Positions 45,711-56,606 of a stretch of DNA of 64,000 nt are shown piece after piece (position 1 is the stretch's first letter; every line of letters begins with the position of its first letter). The position numbers and the translations under genes were made by a program. Below the pieces are notes generated by a model. The model had not been told where the DNA came from, did no database searches, and worked only from the letters and a program-made list of their open reading frames with translations. Origin of the DNA: Gammaproteobacteria bacterium Ga0077536 (GTDB lineage: Bacteria; Pseudomonadota; Gammaproteobacteria; Ga0077536); assembly GCA_001464935.1 (NCBI GenBank), contig LNEL01000044.1:1-64000 (forward strand), read 5' to 3'.

Positions 45711-48700
45711 CTAGGCGAGGCGTTCCAACAGCTTCTCGAGTTCGGTGAAGCGTGCTTCATCTTCCGGCAGATCCTTGCGCAGGCGCAGTTTGTCCTGGCC
45801 TTCGAGCCGATAGTGCTGCGTCGACTGGATCAGATTGATGACCTTGATCGGTTCAACGTTCGGCTGCGGGCGGAACTCGATCACGCCGCCCTGGCGTGTC
45901 ATGTCGATCCGCTTGATGCCTAGCGCGTCCGCCTTCAGACGCAGCGAGGTCACGCGGAACAGGTTGTGCACGGCCGGACCGCAGGGGCCGAGACGGTCGA
46001 TCAGCTCCTCCTTGAGGAGCGTCAGATCGGTGTCGCTGGTCGAACTCGCCACGCGCTTGTAGAGGACGAGGCGCGCGTGGACATCCGGGAGATAGTCTTC
46101 CGGAAGCAGCGCGGCGACGTGCAGATCTATCTCGCAGGCCCGCGCGCTGCCCGTGTCGAAATCGGGCTGCTTGCCGGCCTTCAGCGCGGAGACCGCGCGG
46201 TTCAGCAAATCTGCATACAGGCCGAAGCCGATCTCCTGAATCTGGCCGCTCTGGTCCTCGCCGAGGATCTCGCCGGCGCCCCGGATCTCCATGTCATGCG
46301 TGGCGAGCGTGAAGCCGACGCCGAGATCTTCGAGCGACTCGATCGCTTCGAGGCGCTTGACCGCATCGGCCGTCATCGACTTGCGCGAGGGCACGATCAG
46401 ATACGCATAGGCGCGATGATGCGAGCGTCCGACGCGCCCGCGCAGCTGGTAGAGCTGCGCAAGGCCATAGCGATCGGCGCGATTGATCAGCATCGTGTTG
46501 GCGTTCGGCACGTCGATGCCGGTCTCGATGATCGTCGTGCAGACGAGCACGTTGCAGCGCCGGTGGTAGAAATCGAGCATCACCTGCTCGAGTTCCTTTT
46601 CGCGCATCTGGCCGTGCGCGAAACGCACGCGCGCGCTCGGCACGAGCGCGGTGATGTCGTCCGCCAGCCGCTGAATGGTCTCGACGTCGTTGTGCACGAA
46701 ATAAACCTGCCCGCCACGCGCCAGCTCACGCATGATCGCTTCGCGGATGAGCTCGTCCGACCATTCGTACAGGAACGTCTGCACCGCCAGGCGTTTCGAC
46801 GGTGCGGTCGCGATCACCGACAATTCGCGGGTGCCGGACAGCGCCATGTTCAGGGTGCGCGGGATCGGGGTCGCGGTCAGCGTCAGCAGATCGACTTCCG
46901 AGCGCAGGGACTTGAACTGCTCTTTCTGGCGCACGCCGAAGCGGTGCTCCTCATCGATGATGACGAGCCCGAGTTCCTTGAACTTCACGTCTCGTCCGAG
47001 CAGCTTGTGGGTGCCGATGACGATGTCGACGGTGCCGGCCTCGAGACCTTTCAGCGTTTCCTTCACTTCGCCGGATTCGCGAAAACGTGACAGCTGGCCG
47101 ATACGCACGGGCCAGTCCGCGAAGCGATCGCGGAAGGTCTGATAATGCTGCTGGGCGAGCAGTGTCGTCGGCACCAGCACCGCCACCTGGCGCCCGCCGT
47201 TGACGGCTATCCACGCCGCGCGCATCGCGACTTCGGTCTTGCCGAAGCCGACATCGCCGCAGACCAGGCGGTCCATCGGCTGCGTCGCCTGCATGTCGTG
47301 CATCACGGCCTCGATCGCATTGAGCTGATCGGGCGTCTCTTCGAACGGGAAGCCCTGCTCGAAGGCGCGATAGGCTTCGCGATCGATCTTGAAGGCGTGC
47401 CCCTTGCGCGCCGCGCGCCGCGCATGAATCTCGAGCAGTTCGGCCGCGACATCGCGTATGCGCTCGGCGGCGCGGCGCTTGGCCTTGTCCCACTGGCCGC
47501 TGCCCAGCTTGTGCAGCGGCGCGCGCTCGGGATCGATGCCCGTGTAGCGGCTGATCAGCGCGAGCGCGCTGACCGGCACGTACAGCTTGTCGCCATCGGC
47601 ATATTCGAGCTTGATGAACTCGTTCGCGACATCGCCAACCTGCAGCACCTCGAGGCCGAGATAACGGCCGATGCCGTGCATCTCGTGCACGACGGGCGCG
47701 CCGACGCGCAGTTCGGCAAGATTGCGGACCACCGCTTCCTGATCGATGTTGCTGCGGCGACGACGGCGACGCTGCGCGGCGCGTTCGCCGAACAGCTGCA
47801 GCTCGGTGACGAGCGTCATCTTCGGCTCGTCGATTTCCACGCCCTCGGCGAGCGGCGCGACGCCCAGGGCCACACGCTCGGTGCCGTGTTCGAACTCGGC
47901 CCACGAGTGCACCTGCGGCAGCGCGACGCCGTTCGCGCGGAACAGCTCGAGCATGGTCTCGCGACGGCCGTTCGATTCGGCGAGGAACAGCACGCGACCG
48001 TCGTAGCGCGACAGGAACTCGGTGACGGGCAGCAGCGGCGACCGCGCGCGCGAGTCGACCGGCAGGCGCGGACCGGGTTTGGTGCAGAACTTCTGCGCGC
48101 GCGCGCGTTCTTCCCAGGTTTCGGGGTCGACGTGGATGCGCGGATAGCCACCGAGTCGGGTGGTCAGTTCGTTTTCGTCGAGAAACAGTCGCGCCGGCGG
48201 CAGGATCGGCCGCTCGATGTCATGGCGCAGCTGTTCGTATCGCTCGTCGACCGTGCGCCGGAACGTCGCCGCGGTGTCCGCGATGTCGCCATCGATGATG
48301 ATCAGCGTCTCCGGCGGCAGATAGTCGAAGACGTTCGACACCGAGTCGAAGAACAGCGGCAGGTAGTACTCGATGCCCGGCGGCGCCATGCCGTCGCTGA
48401 TGTCTTCGTAGACCGGGCTCTTGGTCGGGCGGCCCTCGAATGCGAGGCGCCAGTTGCGACGGAAATTCGCGATTGCTTCGGCCGTCAACGGGACTTCACG
48501 TCCGGGCAGGATGCGCAGGGCCTCGACGGCGGACGTCGACAGCTGGGTCTCCGGGTCGAAGTGCCGCAAGGCCTCGATGTCGTCGCCGAAAAGATCAATG
48601 CGGAACGGCTGCTCCGCGCCCATCGGAAACACGTCGATCAGCGAACCGCGAATCGCGAAATCGCCATGGTCCATCACCTGCGGCACGCTGCGGTAGCCGC

Positions 48701-49160
48701 CCTCCTGCAGGCGCCGGCGAAAGCCCTCGCGATCGAGTTCGTCGCCCGTCTTCAGCATGAAACTCTGCGACTGGAGCCATTGGTGCGGCGGCAGGCGATG
48801 CAGCAGGCTCGTCACCGACATGATTAACAGACCGCGACTGAGCGTCGGCAACGCAGCCAGGGTCGCGAGGCGCTCCGAGATGATGTCCTGATACGGACTG
48901 AAGCGGTCGTAGGGCAGCGTCTCCCAGTCGGGGAGATGGTACTTGTCGAGTGAGGGCGCGAAGAACGGGATCTCCGCATCGAGTTGTGCGGCGTGCAGGG
49001 AATCCGTGCAGAGCACCAGGCAGAAGCCCGGATGCGCGGCAGCCGCGCGGGCGATGGCGAGTGCGCGCGCGGCGCCGTGCAGCCGGCTCCAGCGCGTGGC
49101 GGTATTCGCGCGCGTCGGCAACGCGGGCGACAGCGGACTCAGACGGGCAGTTTCAGACAT
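45711..49160 (-). CDS. mfd: Transcription-repair coupling factor
   Basis: A 1149-aa DNA translocase that removes RNA polymerase stalled at lesions and recruits UvrA. It has N-terminal UvrB-like domains, an RNA-polymerase-interacting domain (~490-560, LRVGAPVVHEMHGIGRYLG), a RecG-like motor with Walker A GDVGFGKTEVAMRAA and DEEHRFGV, and a C-terminal UvrA-masking domain. The ATG at 49160 (MSETARL) is preferred over an upstream ATG at 49196. Confidence 0.97.
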   Translation of the reverse strand: MSETARLSPLSPALPTRANTATRWSRLHGAARALAIARAAAAHPGFCLVLCTDSLHAAQLDAEIPFFAPSLDKYHLPDWETLPYDRFSPYQDIISERLATLAALPTLSRGLLIMSVTSLLHRLPPHQWLQSQSFMLKTGDELDREGFRRRLQEGGYRSVPQVMDHGDFAIRGSLIDVFPMGAEQPFRIDLFGDDIEALRHFDPETQLSTSAVEALRILPGREVPLTAEAIANFRRNWRLAFEGRPTKSPVYEDISDGMAPPGIEYYLPLFFDSVSNVFDYLPPETLIIIDGDIADTAATFRRTVDERYEQLRHDIERPILPPARLFLDENELTTRLGGYPRIHVDPETWEERARAQKFCTKPGPRLPVDSRARSPLLPVTEFLSRYDGRVLFLAESNGRRETMLELFRANGVALPQVHSWAEFEHGTERVALGVAPLAEGVEIDEPKMTLVTELQLFGERAAQRRRRRRSNIDQEAVVRNLAELRVGAPVVHEMHGIGRYLGLEVLQVGDVANEFIKLEYADGDKLYVPVSALALISRYTGIDPERAPLHKLGSGQWDKAKRRAAERIRDVAAELLEIHARRAARKGHAFKIDREAYRAFEQGFPFEETPDQLNAIEAVMHDMQATQPMDRLVCGDVGFGKTEVAMRAAWIAVNGGRQVAVLVPTTLLAQQHYQTFRDRFADWPVRIGQLSRFRESGEVKETLKGLEAGTVDIVIGTHKLLGRDVKFKELGLVIIDEEHRFGVRQKEQFKSLRSEVDLLTLTATPIPRTLNMALSGTRELSVIATAPSKRLAVQTFLYEWSDELIREAIMRELARGGQVYFVHNDVETIQRLADDITALVPSARVRFAHGQMREKELEQVMLDFYHRRCNVLVCTTIIETGIDVPNANTMLINRADRYGLAQLYQLRGRVGRSHHRAYAYLIVPSRKSMTADAVKRLEAIESLEDLGVGFTLATHDMEIRGAGEILGEDQSGQIQEIGFGLYADLLNRAVSALKAGKQPDFDTGSARACEIDLHVAALLPEDYLPDVHARLVLYKRVASSTSDTDLTLLKEELIDRLGPCGPAVHNLFRVTSLRLKADALGIKRIDMTRQGGVIEFRPQPNVEPIKVINLIQSTQHYRLEGQDKLRLRKDLPEDEARFTELEKLLERLA

Positions 49161-49200
49161 CGTGTGGGACGTGGGGATTCGCGCGTGCGCGAGCAACCGG

Positions 49201-49926
49201 TCAGTCCTGCCTCCGGATGCCCGGCAGGCTGGCGGCGATCGCGGCGACGGCTTCGGCGGGCACCGGCGCGCGCGTAATTGGACGTCCGATCACGAGATAG
49301 TCCGCGCCGGCACTGACGGCGGCGGCCGGTGTCGCGATGCGCTGCTGGTCGTCCTGCGCGCTGCCCGGTGGCCGTACGCCCGGCGTCACGGCAAGGAAGT
49401 CGTGCCCCAGCGCCTTCACGACCGCGAGTTCCTGCGGCGAACAGACCACGCCGTCGAGGCCACAGTCGCGCGTGAGACGGGCGAGGCGTTCGACCTGCGC
49501 GGCCGGTTCGACATCGAGCCCGACCTCTGCCAGGCGCGGCCGATCGAGGCTCGTCAGCACGGTGACGGCAATCAGCAGGGGCCCGTGCCTGTCGCCGCCG
49601 ATCGCGTCGCGCGCGGCACTCAGCATGTCGCGCCCGCCGCTCGCATGCACGTTGATCATCCATGCGCCGAGCCCCGCCGCTGCGCGACAGGCGCCGGCCA
49701 CGGTGTTCGGAATGTCGTGAAACTTCAGGTCGAGGAACACCGGCAGTTCGAGCTCGCGCAGCGCGGCGAGGATCGACGGCCCTTCGGCCGTGAACAGCTC
49801 CTTGCCGACTTTCACCGCGCAGCCGCTGCCGCGCAGGGCGCGCGCGGTGGCGAGCGCGTCGGTGGCATTCGCATAATCGAGCGCGACGATGATCGGCAGC
49901 GCGGGGGTGAGGATCGCCATGGTCAT
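49201..49926 (-). CDS. pyrF: Orotidine 5'-phosphate decarboxylase
   Basis: A 241-aa TIM-barrel enzyme that makes [24 protein letters not shown] (catalytic Lys/Asp), VTPGVRP and YLVIGRPIT are all present. The ATG at 49926 overlaps the lapB stop (ATGA); an in-frame ATG six bases later is also possible. It is the last gene of the rpsA-ihfB-lapAB-pyrF group. Confidence 0.96.
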   Translation of the reverse strand: MTMAILTPALPIIVALDYANATDALATARALRGSGCAVKVGKELFTAEGPSILAALRELELPVFLDLKFHDIPNTVAGACRAAAGLGAWMINVHASGGRDMLSAARDAIGGDRHGPLLIAVTVLTSLDRPRLAEVGLDVEPAAQVERLARLTRDCGLDGVVCSPQELAVVKALGHDFLAVTPGVRPPGSAQDDQQRIATPAAAVSAGADYLVIGRPITRAPVPAEAVAAIAASLPGIRRQD

Positions 49927-51113
49927 TCGCCTTCGAGTCCGTGTATCGGTTTGACCGTGCTCCACGACTTGCAGCCGGGGCATTGCCAATGCAGGGAGCG
50001 GCCGGCAAAGCCGCAGCTGCCACATTTGTAAGTCGCCTTGCCCGCAATCAGGCGCAGCGCGGTTTCCTTCAGAATCAGCAGATCCTCGCGCGCCTCGCCG
50101 GCCGCGCCGCTGAGCGCGTATTCGATCAGGCGTTCGATGCCGCGAATCGTCGGTCGGATCTTCAGTTCCTGCACGACATAGCGTTTGGCCGATTCTCGGC
50201 CTTCCTGCTCGCCCATCAGTTCGGCCAGCGCCAGCGTCGGCGACACACCCGCGCGCAGTGCGGCCAGGCGGTCGAGATAATCGCGCAGTTCGTCGTGCCG
50301 CTCCAGTTGCCGGAAGCATTTGACGATCATCGGCAGCGCCTCGGGCAGGAAATCGATGTCCTGCTGTTCGACGCGCTTCAGGTGCTGGAGCGCGCGGTCG
50401 AAATCGCGCGCCTGCATCGCGAGATTCGCGCTCATCAGCGTCGCGCGCACGCATTTGCGGTCGGTCGCGAACGCCTTGTCGAGCAGTTCCTGGGCCTCTT
50501 CACGGCATTGTCGCTCTATCAGCGCCTGCTGCGCCTGCTCGCACATGAAGTGCGCACGCTCGTTGCTGAGATTCTGGCCCGTGGCCGCCTCGAGGCGGCT
50601 GCAGAACTCGAGCGCCTTGGCCCAGTCCTGCTCCTGCTGGTAGATGTCGACGAGATGCCGCAGCGACTGCTGCTGGTACAGGCCGGTGTCGAGCAGTTCG
50701 ATGAACAGGTTCTCGGCCCGATCGAACAGCCCCGAGCGCATGTAGTCGAGGCCGAGTTCGAGCAGCGCCAGCCCGCGCTGCCGGATGTCCAGCGTGGAGC
50801 GCGCCACGAGATTCTGATGGATGCGGATGGCACGGTCGACCTCGCCGCGCCGACGAAACAGGTTGCCGAGCGCGAGGTGCGTCTCGACCGTTTCCGACTC
50901 GACTTCGAGCACCTTCACGAACACTTCGATCGCCTTGTCCGGACGATCGTGCAGCAGGTAGTTGAGGCCCGTGAAGTAATCCGTCGCGATCTGCGAGGAC
51001 TGCTCGCGCCGCGCGGCCTGTGCGGCCGCCTCCCGGCGCCCGATCAGCCAGCCGGACAGCGCGGCGACGGGCAACAGCAGCGCCGTCACCACGAACAGCG
51101 TGTCACTGCCCAT
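49923..51113 (-). CDS. lapB: Lipopolysaccharide assembly protein LapB (YciM)
   Basis: A 396-aa protein with an N-terminal transmembrane anchor ([20 protein letters not shown]), a series of TPR repeats, and a C-terminal rubredoxin-like metal site CGSCGF...CPGC. LapB directs LpxC to FtsH proteolysis and so balances LPS synthesis. Its start overlaps the end of lapA by 11 bases. The ATG at 51113 places the anchor at the N terminus as in E. coli. Confidence 0.95.
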   Translation of the reverse strand: MGSDTLFVVTALLLPVAALSGWLIGRREAAAQAARREQSSQIATDYFTGLNYLLHDRPDKAIEVFVKVLEVESETVETHLALGNLFRRRGEVDRAIRIHQNLVARSTLDIRQRGLALLELGLDYMRSGLFDRAENLFIELLDTGLYQQQSLRHLVDIYQQEQDWAKALEFCSRLEAATGQNLSNERAHFMCEQAQQALIERQCREEAQELLDKAFATDRKCVRATLMSANLAMQARDFDRALQHLKRVEQQDIDFLPEALPMIVKCFRQLERHDELRDYLDRLAALRAGVSPTLALAELMGEQEGRESAKRYVVQELKIRPTIRGIERLIEYALSGAAGEAREDLLILKETALRLIAGKATYKCGSCGFAGRSLHWQCPGCKSWSTVKPIHGLEGE

Positions 51114-51402
51114 TCGTGGCGGCGGTGGTGGAAATGTCGGTCGTCGGGCTCGCCGCGCGCGCGAGCGCGAGTTCGCGTGCCTGCCGTTTGAGCTGTCGCG
51201 ACAGCCGCCAGCGACCGGGCAGCATCGCCGCAGCGCCGAGCACGGCACCGAGGGTCAGCGCGCCGACCGCCAGCCACGAGACGGGCACTTCGGCGGTGAA
51301 CGCGTAGAAGTCGAGGCTCAACGGGCCATGGTTGCGGACATGGAACGCCAAGCCCGCAATCAGCACGATCAACGCAGCGGCGGAGCGAAGCAATTTGCCC
51401 AT
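51103..51402 (-). CDS. lapA: Lipopolysaccharide assembly protein LapA
   Basis: A 99-aa membrane protein with two transmembrane segments (~6-20 and ~42-62), DUF1049 type, followed by a basic coiled stretch (GRWRLSRQLKRQARELALAR). It is coupled by overlap to lapB, as in Enterobacteria and Pseudomonas. Confidence 0.9.
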   Translation of the reverse strand: MGKLLRSAAALIVLIAGLAFHVRNHGPLSLDFYAFTAEVPVSWLAVGALTLGAVLGAAAMLPGRWRLSRQLKRQARELALARAASPTTDISTTAATNGQ

Positions 51403-51479
51403 TGCGTCACGCTCCCTTCATCAAAGTGGTGGGGTGGGGACTGGGCTGAAGACCGCCGGTACGCGACGGATCAGCCCGG

Positions 51480-51842
51480 TCAATCCTCGTCGTCGTCCGG
51501 TTCGTCGTCGTTGTAGCCGGCCGCCCGGCGACGCTCGCGCGCCGCCTGGATGGTCGCCTCGTCGAGCGCGTTGACGCGCTCGCGCAACTCTTTGCCCGGC
51601 TTGAAGTGCGGTACGTACTTGCCGGGCAGGGACACGGGGTCCCCGGACTTGGGATTCCGGCCCACACGCGGCGGCCGGTAATGCAGGGAAAAGCTGCCGA
51701 AACCACGGATTTCGATTCGCTGGCCAGTGGCCAGCGTCTGCGCCATCTGTTCCAGCATGGTCTTTACCGCGAGTTCTACATCGCGGTAACCCAGCTGTGC
51801 CTGCTTGCGCACCAGGATTTCAATCAGCTCAGACTTTGTCAT
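51480..51842 (-). CDS. ihfB: Integration host factor, beta subunit, with acidic tail
   Basis: A 120-aa DNA-bending HU/IHF protein. [30 protein letters not shown] and the beta-arm [27 protein letters not shown] are canonical. E. coli IhfB has 94 residues; here a ~26-residue tail ends in an Asp/Glu-rich DDEPDDDED. It lies just downstream of rpsA. Confidence 0.95.
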   Translation of the reverse strand: MTKSELIEILVRKQAQLGYRDVELAVKTMLEQMAQTLATGQRIEIRGFGSFSLHYRPPRVGRNPKSGDPVSLPGKYVPHFKPGKELRERVNALDEATIQAARERRRAAGYNDDEPDDDED

Positions 51843-51936
51843 TATTGTTCTCGCTCTTCCAGAAGCAGTTTGCTCTCAAAAGCAGGTTGCTCTCAATTGC
51901 GTAGAACTGCCGCGCGCCGTCACCGGCGCGCGCGCC

Positions 51937-53607
51937 TCACTTGTCGAGTTGCTCCTTGAGCAGATCGCCGAGCTTGGTCCGCATGACCCCTTCGTTTTCG
52001 GTGCTGTACGCCTCGAGCGCGGCAGCCTCGTCCCCGGTTTCCTTGGCCTTGATCGACAGATTGATCACGCGGCGCTTGCGGTCGACACCGACGATCATCG
52101 CTTCGACATCTTCGCCTTCGCGCAGCACTTTGCGGGCATCGTCGACCATGTCGCGCGAGATTTCGCTGGCGCGGATGACGCCTTCGATCCCGTCGCCGAG
52201 ATTGACGGTGGCCGACTTCGCGTCGACGGCCAGGATCTGGCCGGTGACGATGGCGCCCTTGCCGTTGGCGGCGAGGTAACCCGAGAACGGGTCCTGGGCC
52301 AGCTGCTTGACGCCGAGCGAGATGCGCTCGCGTTCGGCATCGACGGCGAGCACGACGGTTTCGAGTTCGTCACCCTTCTTGAAGTTGCGCACCGCCTCTT
52401 CGCCCGGGATGTCCCAGGACAGGTCGGACAGGTGCACGAGGCCATCGATGCCGCCATCGAGGCCGACGAAGATGCCGAAGTCGGTGATCGACTTGATGAC
52501 GCCGCTGACGCGGTCGTTCTTGCTGTGCGTGACCGCGAACTCTTCCCACGGATTCGCCTTGCACTGCTTCATGCCGAGCGAAATACGACGACGCTCCTCG
52601 TCGATGTCGAGCACCATGACTTCGACTTCCTGGCTCAGATGCACGACCTTCGACGGATGGACGTTCTTGTTCGTCCAGTCCATTTCGGACACGTGCACCA
52701 GACCTTCGACGCCCGGTTCGATTTCGACGAAGCAGCCATAATCGGCAATATTCGTGACCGTGCCGAACAGACGGGCGCCCTCCGGATAACGGCGGGAGAT
52801 ATCGACCCACGGATCCTCGCCCAGCTGCTTCAGACCCAGCGACACGCGCGTGCGCTCACGGTCGAACTTCAGCACCTTGACGGTGATTTCCTGGCCAATG
52901 GCGACGACTTCGGACGGATGCTTGACGCGGCGCCATGCCATGTCGGTGATGTGCAGCAGGCCGTCGATGCCGCCGAGGTCGATGAACGCGCCGTAATCGG
53001 TGAGGTTCTTGACCAGGCCCTTCGTGACCGCGCCTTCCTTGAGGCTTTCGAACAGCGCTTCGCGTTCGGCGGAATTCTCGCTCTCGACAACCGCGCGACG
53101 GGACACGACGACGTTGTTGCGCTTGCGGTCGACTTTGACGACCTTGAATTCGAGCGGCTTGCCTTCGAGGTAACTGGTGTCGCGCACAGGGCGGACATCG
53201 ACGAGCGAGCCCGGCAGGAACGCGCGGATCGTTTCGATGTCGACGGTGAAGCCGCCCTTGACCTTGTCGCTGATGATGCCGGTGACGCTCTGGCCGGCTT
53301 CGCAGGCTTTTTCGAGTTCGTCCCAGGCCTTGGCGCGCTTGGCCTTGTCGCGCGAGAGGCGGGTTTCGCCATTGCCGTCTTCGACGGTATCGAGTGCAAC
53401 GTCGACTTCATCACCGACGGCGATTTCCATTTCGCCCTTCGGATTGCGGAACTGCTCGGCGGGGATGACGCCTTCGGACTTGAGTCCCGCGTTGATGATG
53501 ACGAAGTCGGGCCGGATGGCGACGACGATGCCCTTGACGATGGTGCCCGGCCGCATCTTCGCGGCAATCTGGCTGCTCTCAAACAGCTCTGCGAAACTCT
53601 CCGACAT
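51937..53607 (-). CDS. rpsA: 30S ribosomal protein S1
   Basis: A 556-aa protein with six S1 RNA-binding repeats and the typical N terminus [10 protein letters not shown]. Repeats are marked by segments such as [18 protein letters not shown] and [21 protein letters not shown]. It binds mRNA for initiation. It lies between cmk and ihfB, as expected, with AGG shortly before the ATG. Confidence 0.97.
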   Translation of the reverse strand: MSESFAELFESSQIAAKMRPGTIVKGIVVAIRPDFVIINAGLKSEGVIPAEQFRNPKGEMEIAVGDEVDVALDTVEDGNGETRLSRDKAKRAKAWDELEKACEAGQSVTGIISDKVKGGFTVDIETIRAFLPGSLVDVRPVRDTSYLEGKPLEFKVVKVDRKRNNVVVSRRAVVESENSAEREALFESLKEGAVTKGLVKNLTDYGAFIDLGGIDGLLHITDMAWRRVKHPSEVVAIGQEITVKVLKFDRERTRVSLGLKQLGEDPWVDISRRYPEGARLFGTVTNIADYGCFVEIEPGVEGLVHVSEMDWTNKNVHPSKVVHLSQEVEVMVLDIDEERRRISLGMKQCKANPWEEFAVTHSKNDRVSGVIKSITDFGIFVGLDGGIDGLVHLSDLSWDIPGEEAVRNFKKGDELETVVLAVDAERERISLGVKQLAQDPFSGYLAANGKGAIVTGQILAVDAKSATVNLGDGIEGVIRASEISRDMVDDARKVLREGEDVEAMIVGVDRKRRVINLSIKAKETGDEAAALEAYSTENEGVMRTKLGDLLKEQLDK

Positions 53608-53728
53608 AATTACCTGATTTCTTCTGTAGTGGCTTCGACGAAAGCGCCGCTACCGGCAAGGCCGGCGTGGACAAGGCGCCCGTCCCCGGAGCCGGGGTTA
53701 AGGGTTGAACAAATGGTCATCCGCCGCG

Positions 53729-54403
53729 TCAGCCGATGCCGCGAAGTTGCAGCAGTCGTCTTACGCGGTCTTCCACTTCGGGAATCCCGAGATTCGTGGT
53801 ATCGAGGATTTCAGCGTCGGGAGCGGGCTGCAACGGCGCAACTGCGCGTTGCTCGTCCCGTTGGTCGCGGCGTCGGATGTCCTCCAAGAGCGCCGCGAGG
53901 TTAACATCAATTCCTTTGCCCTTCAACTGCTTATAGCGCCTCTCCGCGCGCGCTTCCGGGCTTGCGGTCAGGAACAGCTTGAAGGCCGCATCGGGGAACA
54001 CCACGGTGCCCATGTCCCGCCCGTCCGCGACCAGGCCAGGCGCCTGTCGAAACGCGCGCTGGCGCGCCAGCAGGGCCTCGCGCACGGCCGGCAGTGCCGC
54101 GACGACCGAGGCAGCCGCGCCGCCCTCTTCGGTGCGTATCGCCGCCGTCACGTCTTCCAGTTCGAGGAGCACGCGCGGCTCACCGTCGCCGGCGGCGAAG
54201 CTGACCGGGAGCCGCAGGGCGAGCGCGGTGACGCCGGCCTCGTCGGTCAGCGCCACGCCCGCGCGGGACGCATGGAGCGCCAGCACCCGGTAAAGGGCTC
54301 CGCTGTCGAGGAAATGCCACCCCAGGCTCTGCGCGAGATGCAGGCTCAGCGTGCCCTTGCCCGTGCCGCTCGGGCCGTCGACCGTGACGACGGGAATCGT
54401 CAC
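53729..54403 (-). CDS. cmk: Cytidylate kinase
   Basis: A 224-aa P-loop kinase that phosphorylates CMP and d[19 protein letters not shown] at the start, FLDSGALYR, and [15 protein letters not shown] are diagnostic. It begins with GTG overlapping the aroA stop by 4 bases (GTGA). Confidence 0.96.
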   Translation of the reverse strand: MTIPVVTVDGPSGTGKGTLSLHLAQSLGWHFLDSGALYRVLALHASRAGVALTDEAGVTALALRLPVSFAAGDGEPRVLLELEDVTAAIRTEEGGAAASVVAALPAVREALLARQRAFRQAPGLVADGRDMGTVVFPDAAFKLFLTASPEARAERRYKQLKGKGIDVNLAALLEDIRRRDQRDEQRAVAPLQPAPDAEILDTTNLGIPEVEDRVRRLLQLRGIG

Positions 54404-55710
54404 AGGCGCAGGCCGGCAGCGTGCGCCAGGGTCGTGAAGCTCGGGAACGATGTCGCGATCGTCGCGGCACCCTGGATGCGCATCGGACCCGCCGCGCGCA
54501 GCGCGGCCATCGCGAAGGACATCGCGATGCGGTGATCGCCGTGGCTTTCGACCGTGGTGCCGTGCAGGTCGCCGCCGCGGATTTCAATGCCGTCGTCGAA
54601 AGTCTGGAGATCGATGCCGGCGGCGGCGAGGCCGGCGGCCATCGTCGCGATGCGATCGCTCTCCTTGTGGCGCAATTCGTCAGCGCCCCGCACCCGGGTC
54701 ACGCCTTCGGCGCAGGCCGCCGCGACGAACAGGATCGGGAATTCATCGATCGCGAGCGGCACGAGTTCGGGCGGAATGTCGATGCCGCGCAGCCGGGCCG
54801 CGCGCACCCGCAGGTCCGCCACCGGCTCGCCGCCGACCGCCCGTTCGTTCACGCGCTCGATGTCCGCCCCCATGCGTTCGAGGATCTGCAGCACGCCGGT
54901 GCGCGTCGGATTGACGCCGACATTCTCCAGCAGCACGTCGCTGCCCGGCGCGATGCTCGCACCGACGATGAAGAACGCCGCGGAGGACAGGTCGGCCGGC
55001 ACGGTGATCGCAGTGGCGCGCAGGGTCTGCCCGCCGTTGACGCAGACGCGCGGTCCGCTGACGTCGACGTGCACACCGAAGCCGCGCAGCATGCGCTCGG
55101 TGTGATCGCGTGTCGGCGCGGGTTCTTCGACGCAGGTCTGGCCGCTCGCGAACAGGCCGGCGAGCAACACCGCGGATTTGACCTGCGCGCTCGCCACCTG
55201 CATCGGGAACTCGATGCCGTGGAGCGGTACCCCGGCGCCGATCGCGAGCGGGGGCGTGCCGCTCGGTGCAGTGCTGATCTGCGCGCCCATCCGCGCCAGC
55301 GGCTCGGTGACGCGCTTCATCGGCCGACGCTGCAGCGAGCTGTCGCCGGTCAGCGTCGCGCCGATCCCGGCACCGGCGAGGATGCCGGTCAACAGCCGGA
55401 TCGAGGTGCCGGAATTGCCGAGGTCGAGCACGGTAGTCGGCGCACGCAGACCACCGGGACCGGCACCGTGCACCCGGATCAGGCGTCCCTCGTCGAGTTC
55501 GTCGATGCGCACTCCAAGCGCGCGAAACGCGCCCATCGTCGCGCGCACGTCCTCGCCGAGCAGGCAATCGCGGATTTCGGTGACGCCCTCGGCGAGCGCA
55601 CCGAACATCACCGCCCGATGCGAGATCGATTTGTCGCCGGGCACGCGCAACGTGCCTTGCAGTGATCCGCCCGGGTTGACGACGAGTTCCTCGCCGATCG
55701 CGTCAGTCAT
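54400..55710 (-). CDS. aroA: 3-phosphoshikimate 1-carboxyvinyltransferase
   Basis: A 436-aa EPSP synthase of the shikimate pathway. [33 protein letters not shown] and the C-terminal [16 protein letters not shown] are canonical. It lies between tyrA (14-base gap) and cmk (4-base overlap). In many gammaproteobacteria tyrA and aroA are fused; here they are separate. Confidence 0.97.
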   Translation of the reverse strand: MTDAIGEELVVNPGGSLQGTLRVPGDKSISHRAVMFGALAEGVTEIRDCLLGEDVRATMGAFRALGVRIDELDEGRLIRVHGAGPGGLRAPTTVLDLGNSGTSIRLLTGILAGAGIGATLTGDSSLQRRPMKRVTEPLARMGAQISTAPSGTPPLAIGAGVPLHGIEFPMQVASAQVKSAVLLAGLFASGQTCVEEPAPTRDHTERMLRGFGVHVDVSGPRVCVNGGQTLRATAITVPADLSSAAFFIVGASIAPGSDVLLENVGVNPTRTGVLQILERMGADIERVNERAVGGEPVADLRVRAARLRGIDIPPELVPLAIDEFPILFVAAACAEGVTRVRGADELRHKESDRIATMAAGLAAAGIDLQTFDDGIEIRGGDLHGTTVESHGDHRIAMSFAMAALRAAGPMRIQGAATIATSFPSFTTLAHAAGLRL

Positions 55711-55724
55711 CGTAGCTCCGCTCG

Positions 55725-56606
55725 TCAGGACGCAGCTTTCCGCTGCAGGAAGGCATCACGCGCGGCCTTGGCACGGCCGAATTCCGCTTCGAGCGCCACG
55801 CCGTCACCGGCCTCGAGCGCCCGCCTCAGGCCGGCGAGGGTGACTTCGAAGCGGTCGCAGACCGCGAGCAGCCCCTCGCGATTGGCAATCGAGATGTCGC
55901 GCCACATCGCCGGATTGCTCGAGGCAATGCGGGTGAAGTCGCGAAAGCCGCCGGCCGCAAAGTCGAACACGTTCACGGGCTTGCCGAGATCGAGCAGGCA
56001 GTTGACGAGCGCGAAGGCGAGCAGGTGCGGCAGATGGCTGGTCGCGGCGAGCACTTCGTCGTGCAGGCCGGCATCCATGTCGAACACCTCGGCGCCGACG
56101 GTCTCCCACATCGCGCGCACGGTCGCGAGCGCTGCCGGCAGGTTCTCCGGCATCGGCGTCAGGATCACGCGATGCTTCTCGTACAGATCGGACCTGGCGG
56201 CCTCGACGCCGCTCTTTTCGGCACCGGCAATCGGGTGTCCGGCGACGAAACGCGCGCAGCCCTGCGGCAGGTGCAGGCGCGCCGCATCAATCACGCAGCG
56301 CTTGGCGCTGCCGACGTCGGTGACGAGGGTGTCGGGACCGAGCCCGGGCGCGATGCGGGCGAGGATGTCGCCGGTGGCACCGAGCGTGACCGCGATGACG
56401 ACGACATCGGCGCCGCGCACGGCCGCGAGCGGATCGTGCGTGGCTTCGTCGATGACCTTCAGGTCGATGGCACGCTGCAGATTGGCGGCATCGCGGCCAC
56501 AGCCGACGACCTGCTCCACCGCGCCGCGCTCGCGCAACGCCCGCGCCAGCGAGCCGCCGATCAGCCCGACGCCGATGATCGCCAGCCGGCGAATCCTGAA
56601 GCTCAC
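55725..56606 (-). CDS. tyrA: Prephenate dehydrogenase
   Basis: A 293-aa NAD-dependent enzyme of tyrosine synthesis with RLAIIGVGLIGGSLA at the N terminus, DVGSAKR, and the prephenate-site GHPIAGAEKSGVEAA. It begins at GTG 56606, which overlaps the pheA stop (GTGA). Arogenate versus prephenate preference cannot be read. Confidence 0.93.
   Translation of the reverse strand: MSFRIRRLAIIGVGLIGGSLARALRERGAVEQVVGCGRDAANLQRAIDLKVIDEATHDPLAAVRGADVVVIAVTLGATGDILARIAPGLGPDTLVTDVGSAKRCVIDAARLHLPQGCARFVAGHPIAGAEKSGVEAARSDLYEKHRVILTPMPENLPAALATVRAMWETVGAEVFDMDAGLHDEVLAATSHLPHLLAFALVNCLLDLGKPVNVFDFAAGGFRDFTRIASSNPAMWRDISIANREGLLAVCDRFEVTLAGLRRALEAGDGVALEAEFGRAKAARDAFLQRKAAS

Noticed and set aside
51805..53904. 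699-codon plus-strand frame opposite rpsA
   Set aside because: Antisense shadow of ribosomal protein S1, Asp/Ala-rich with no recognisable domain.
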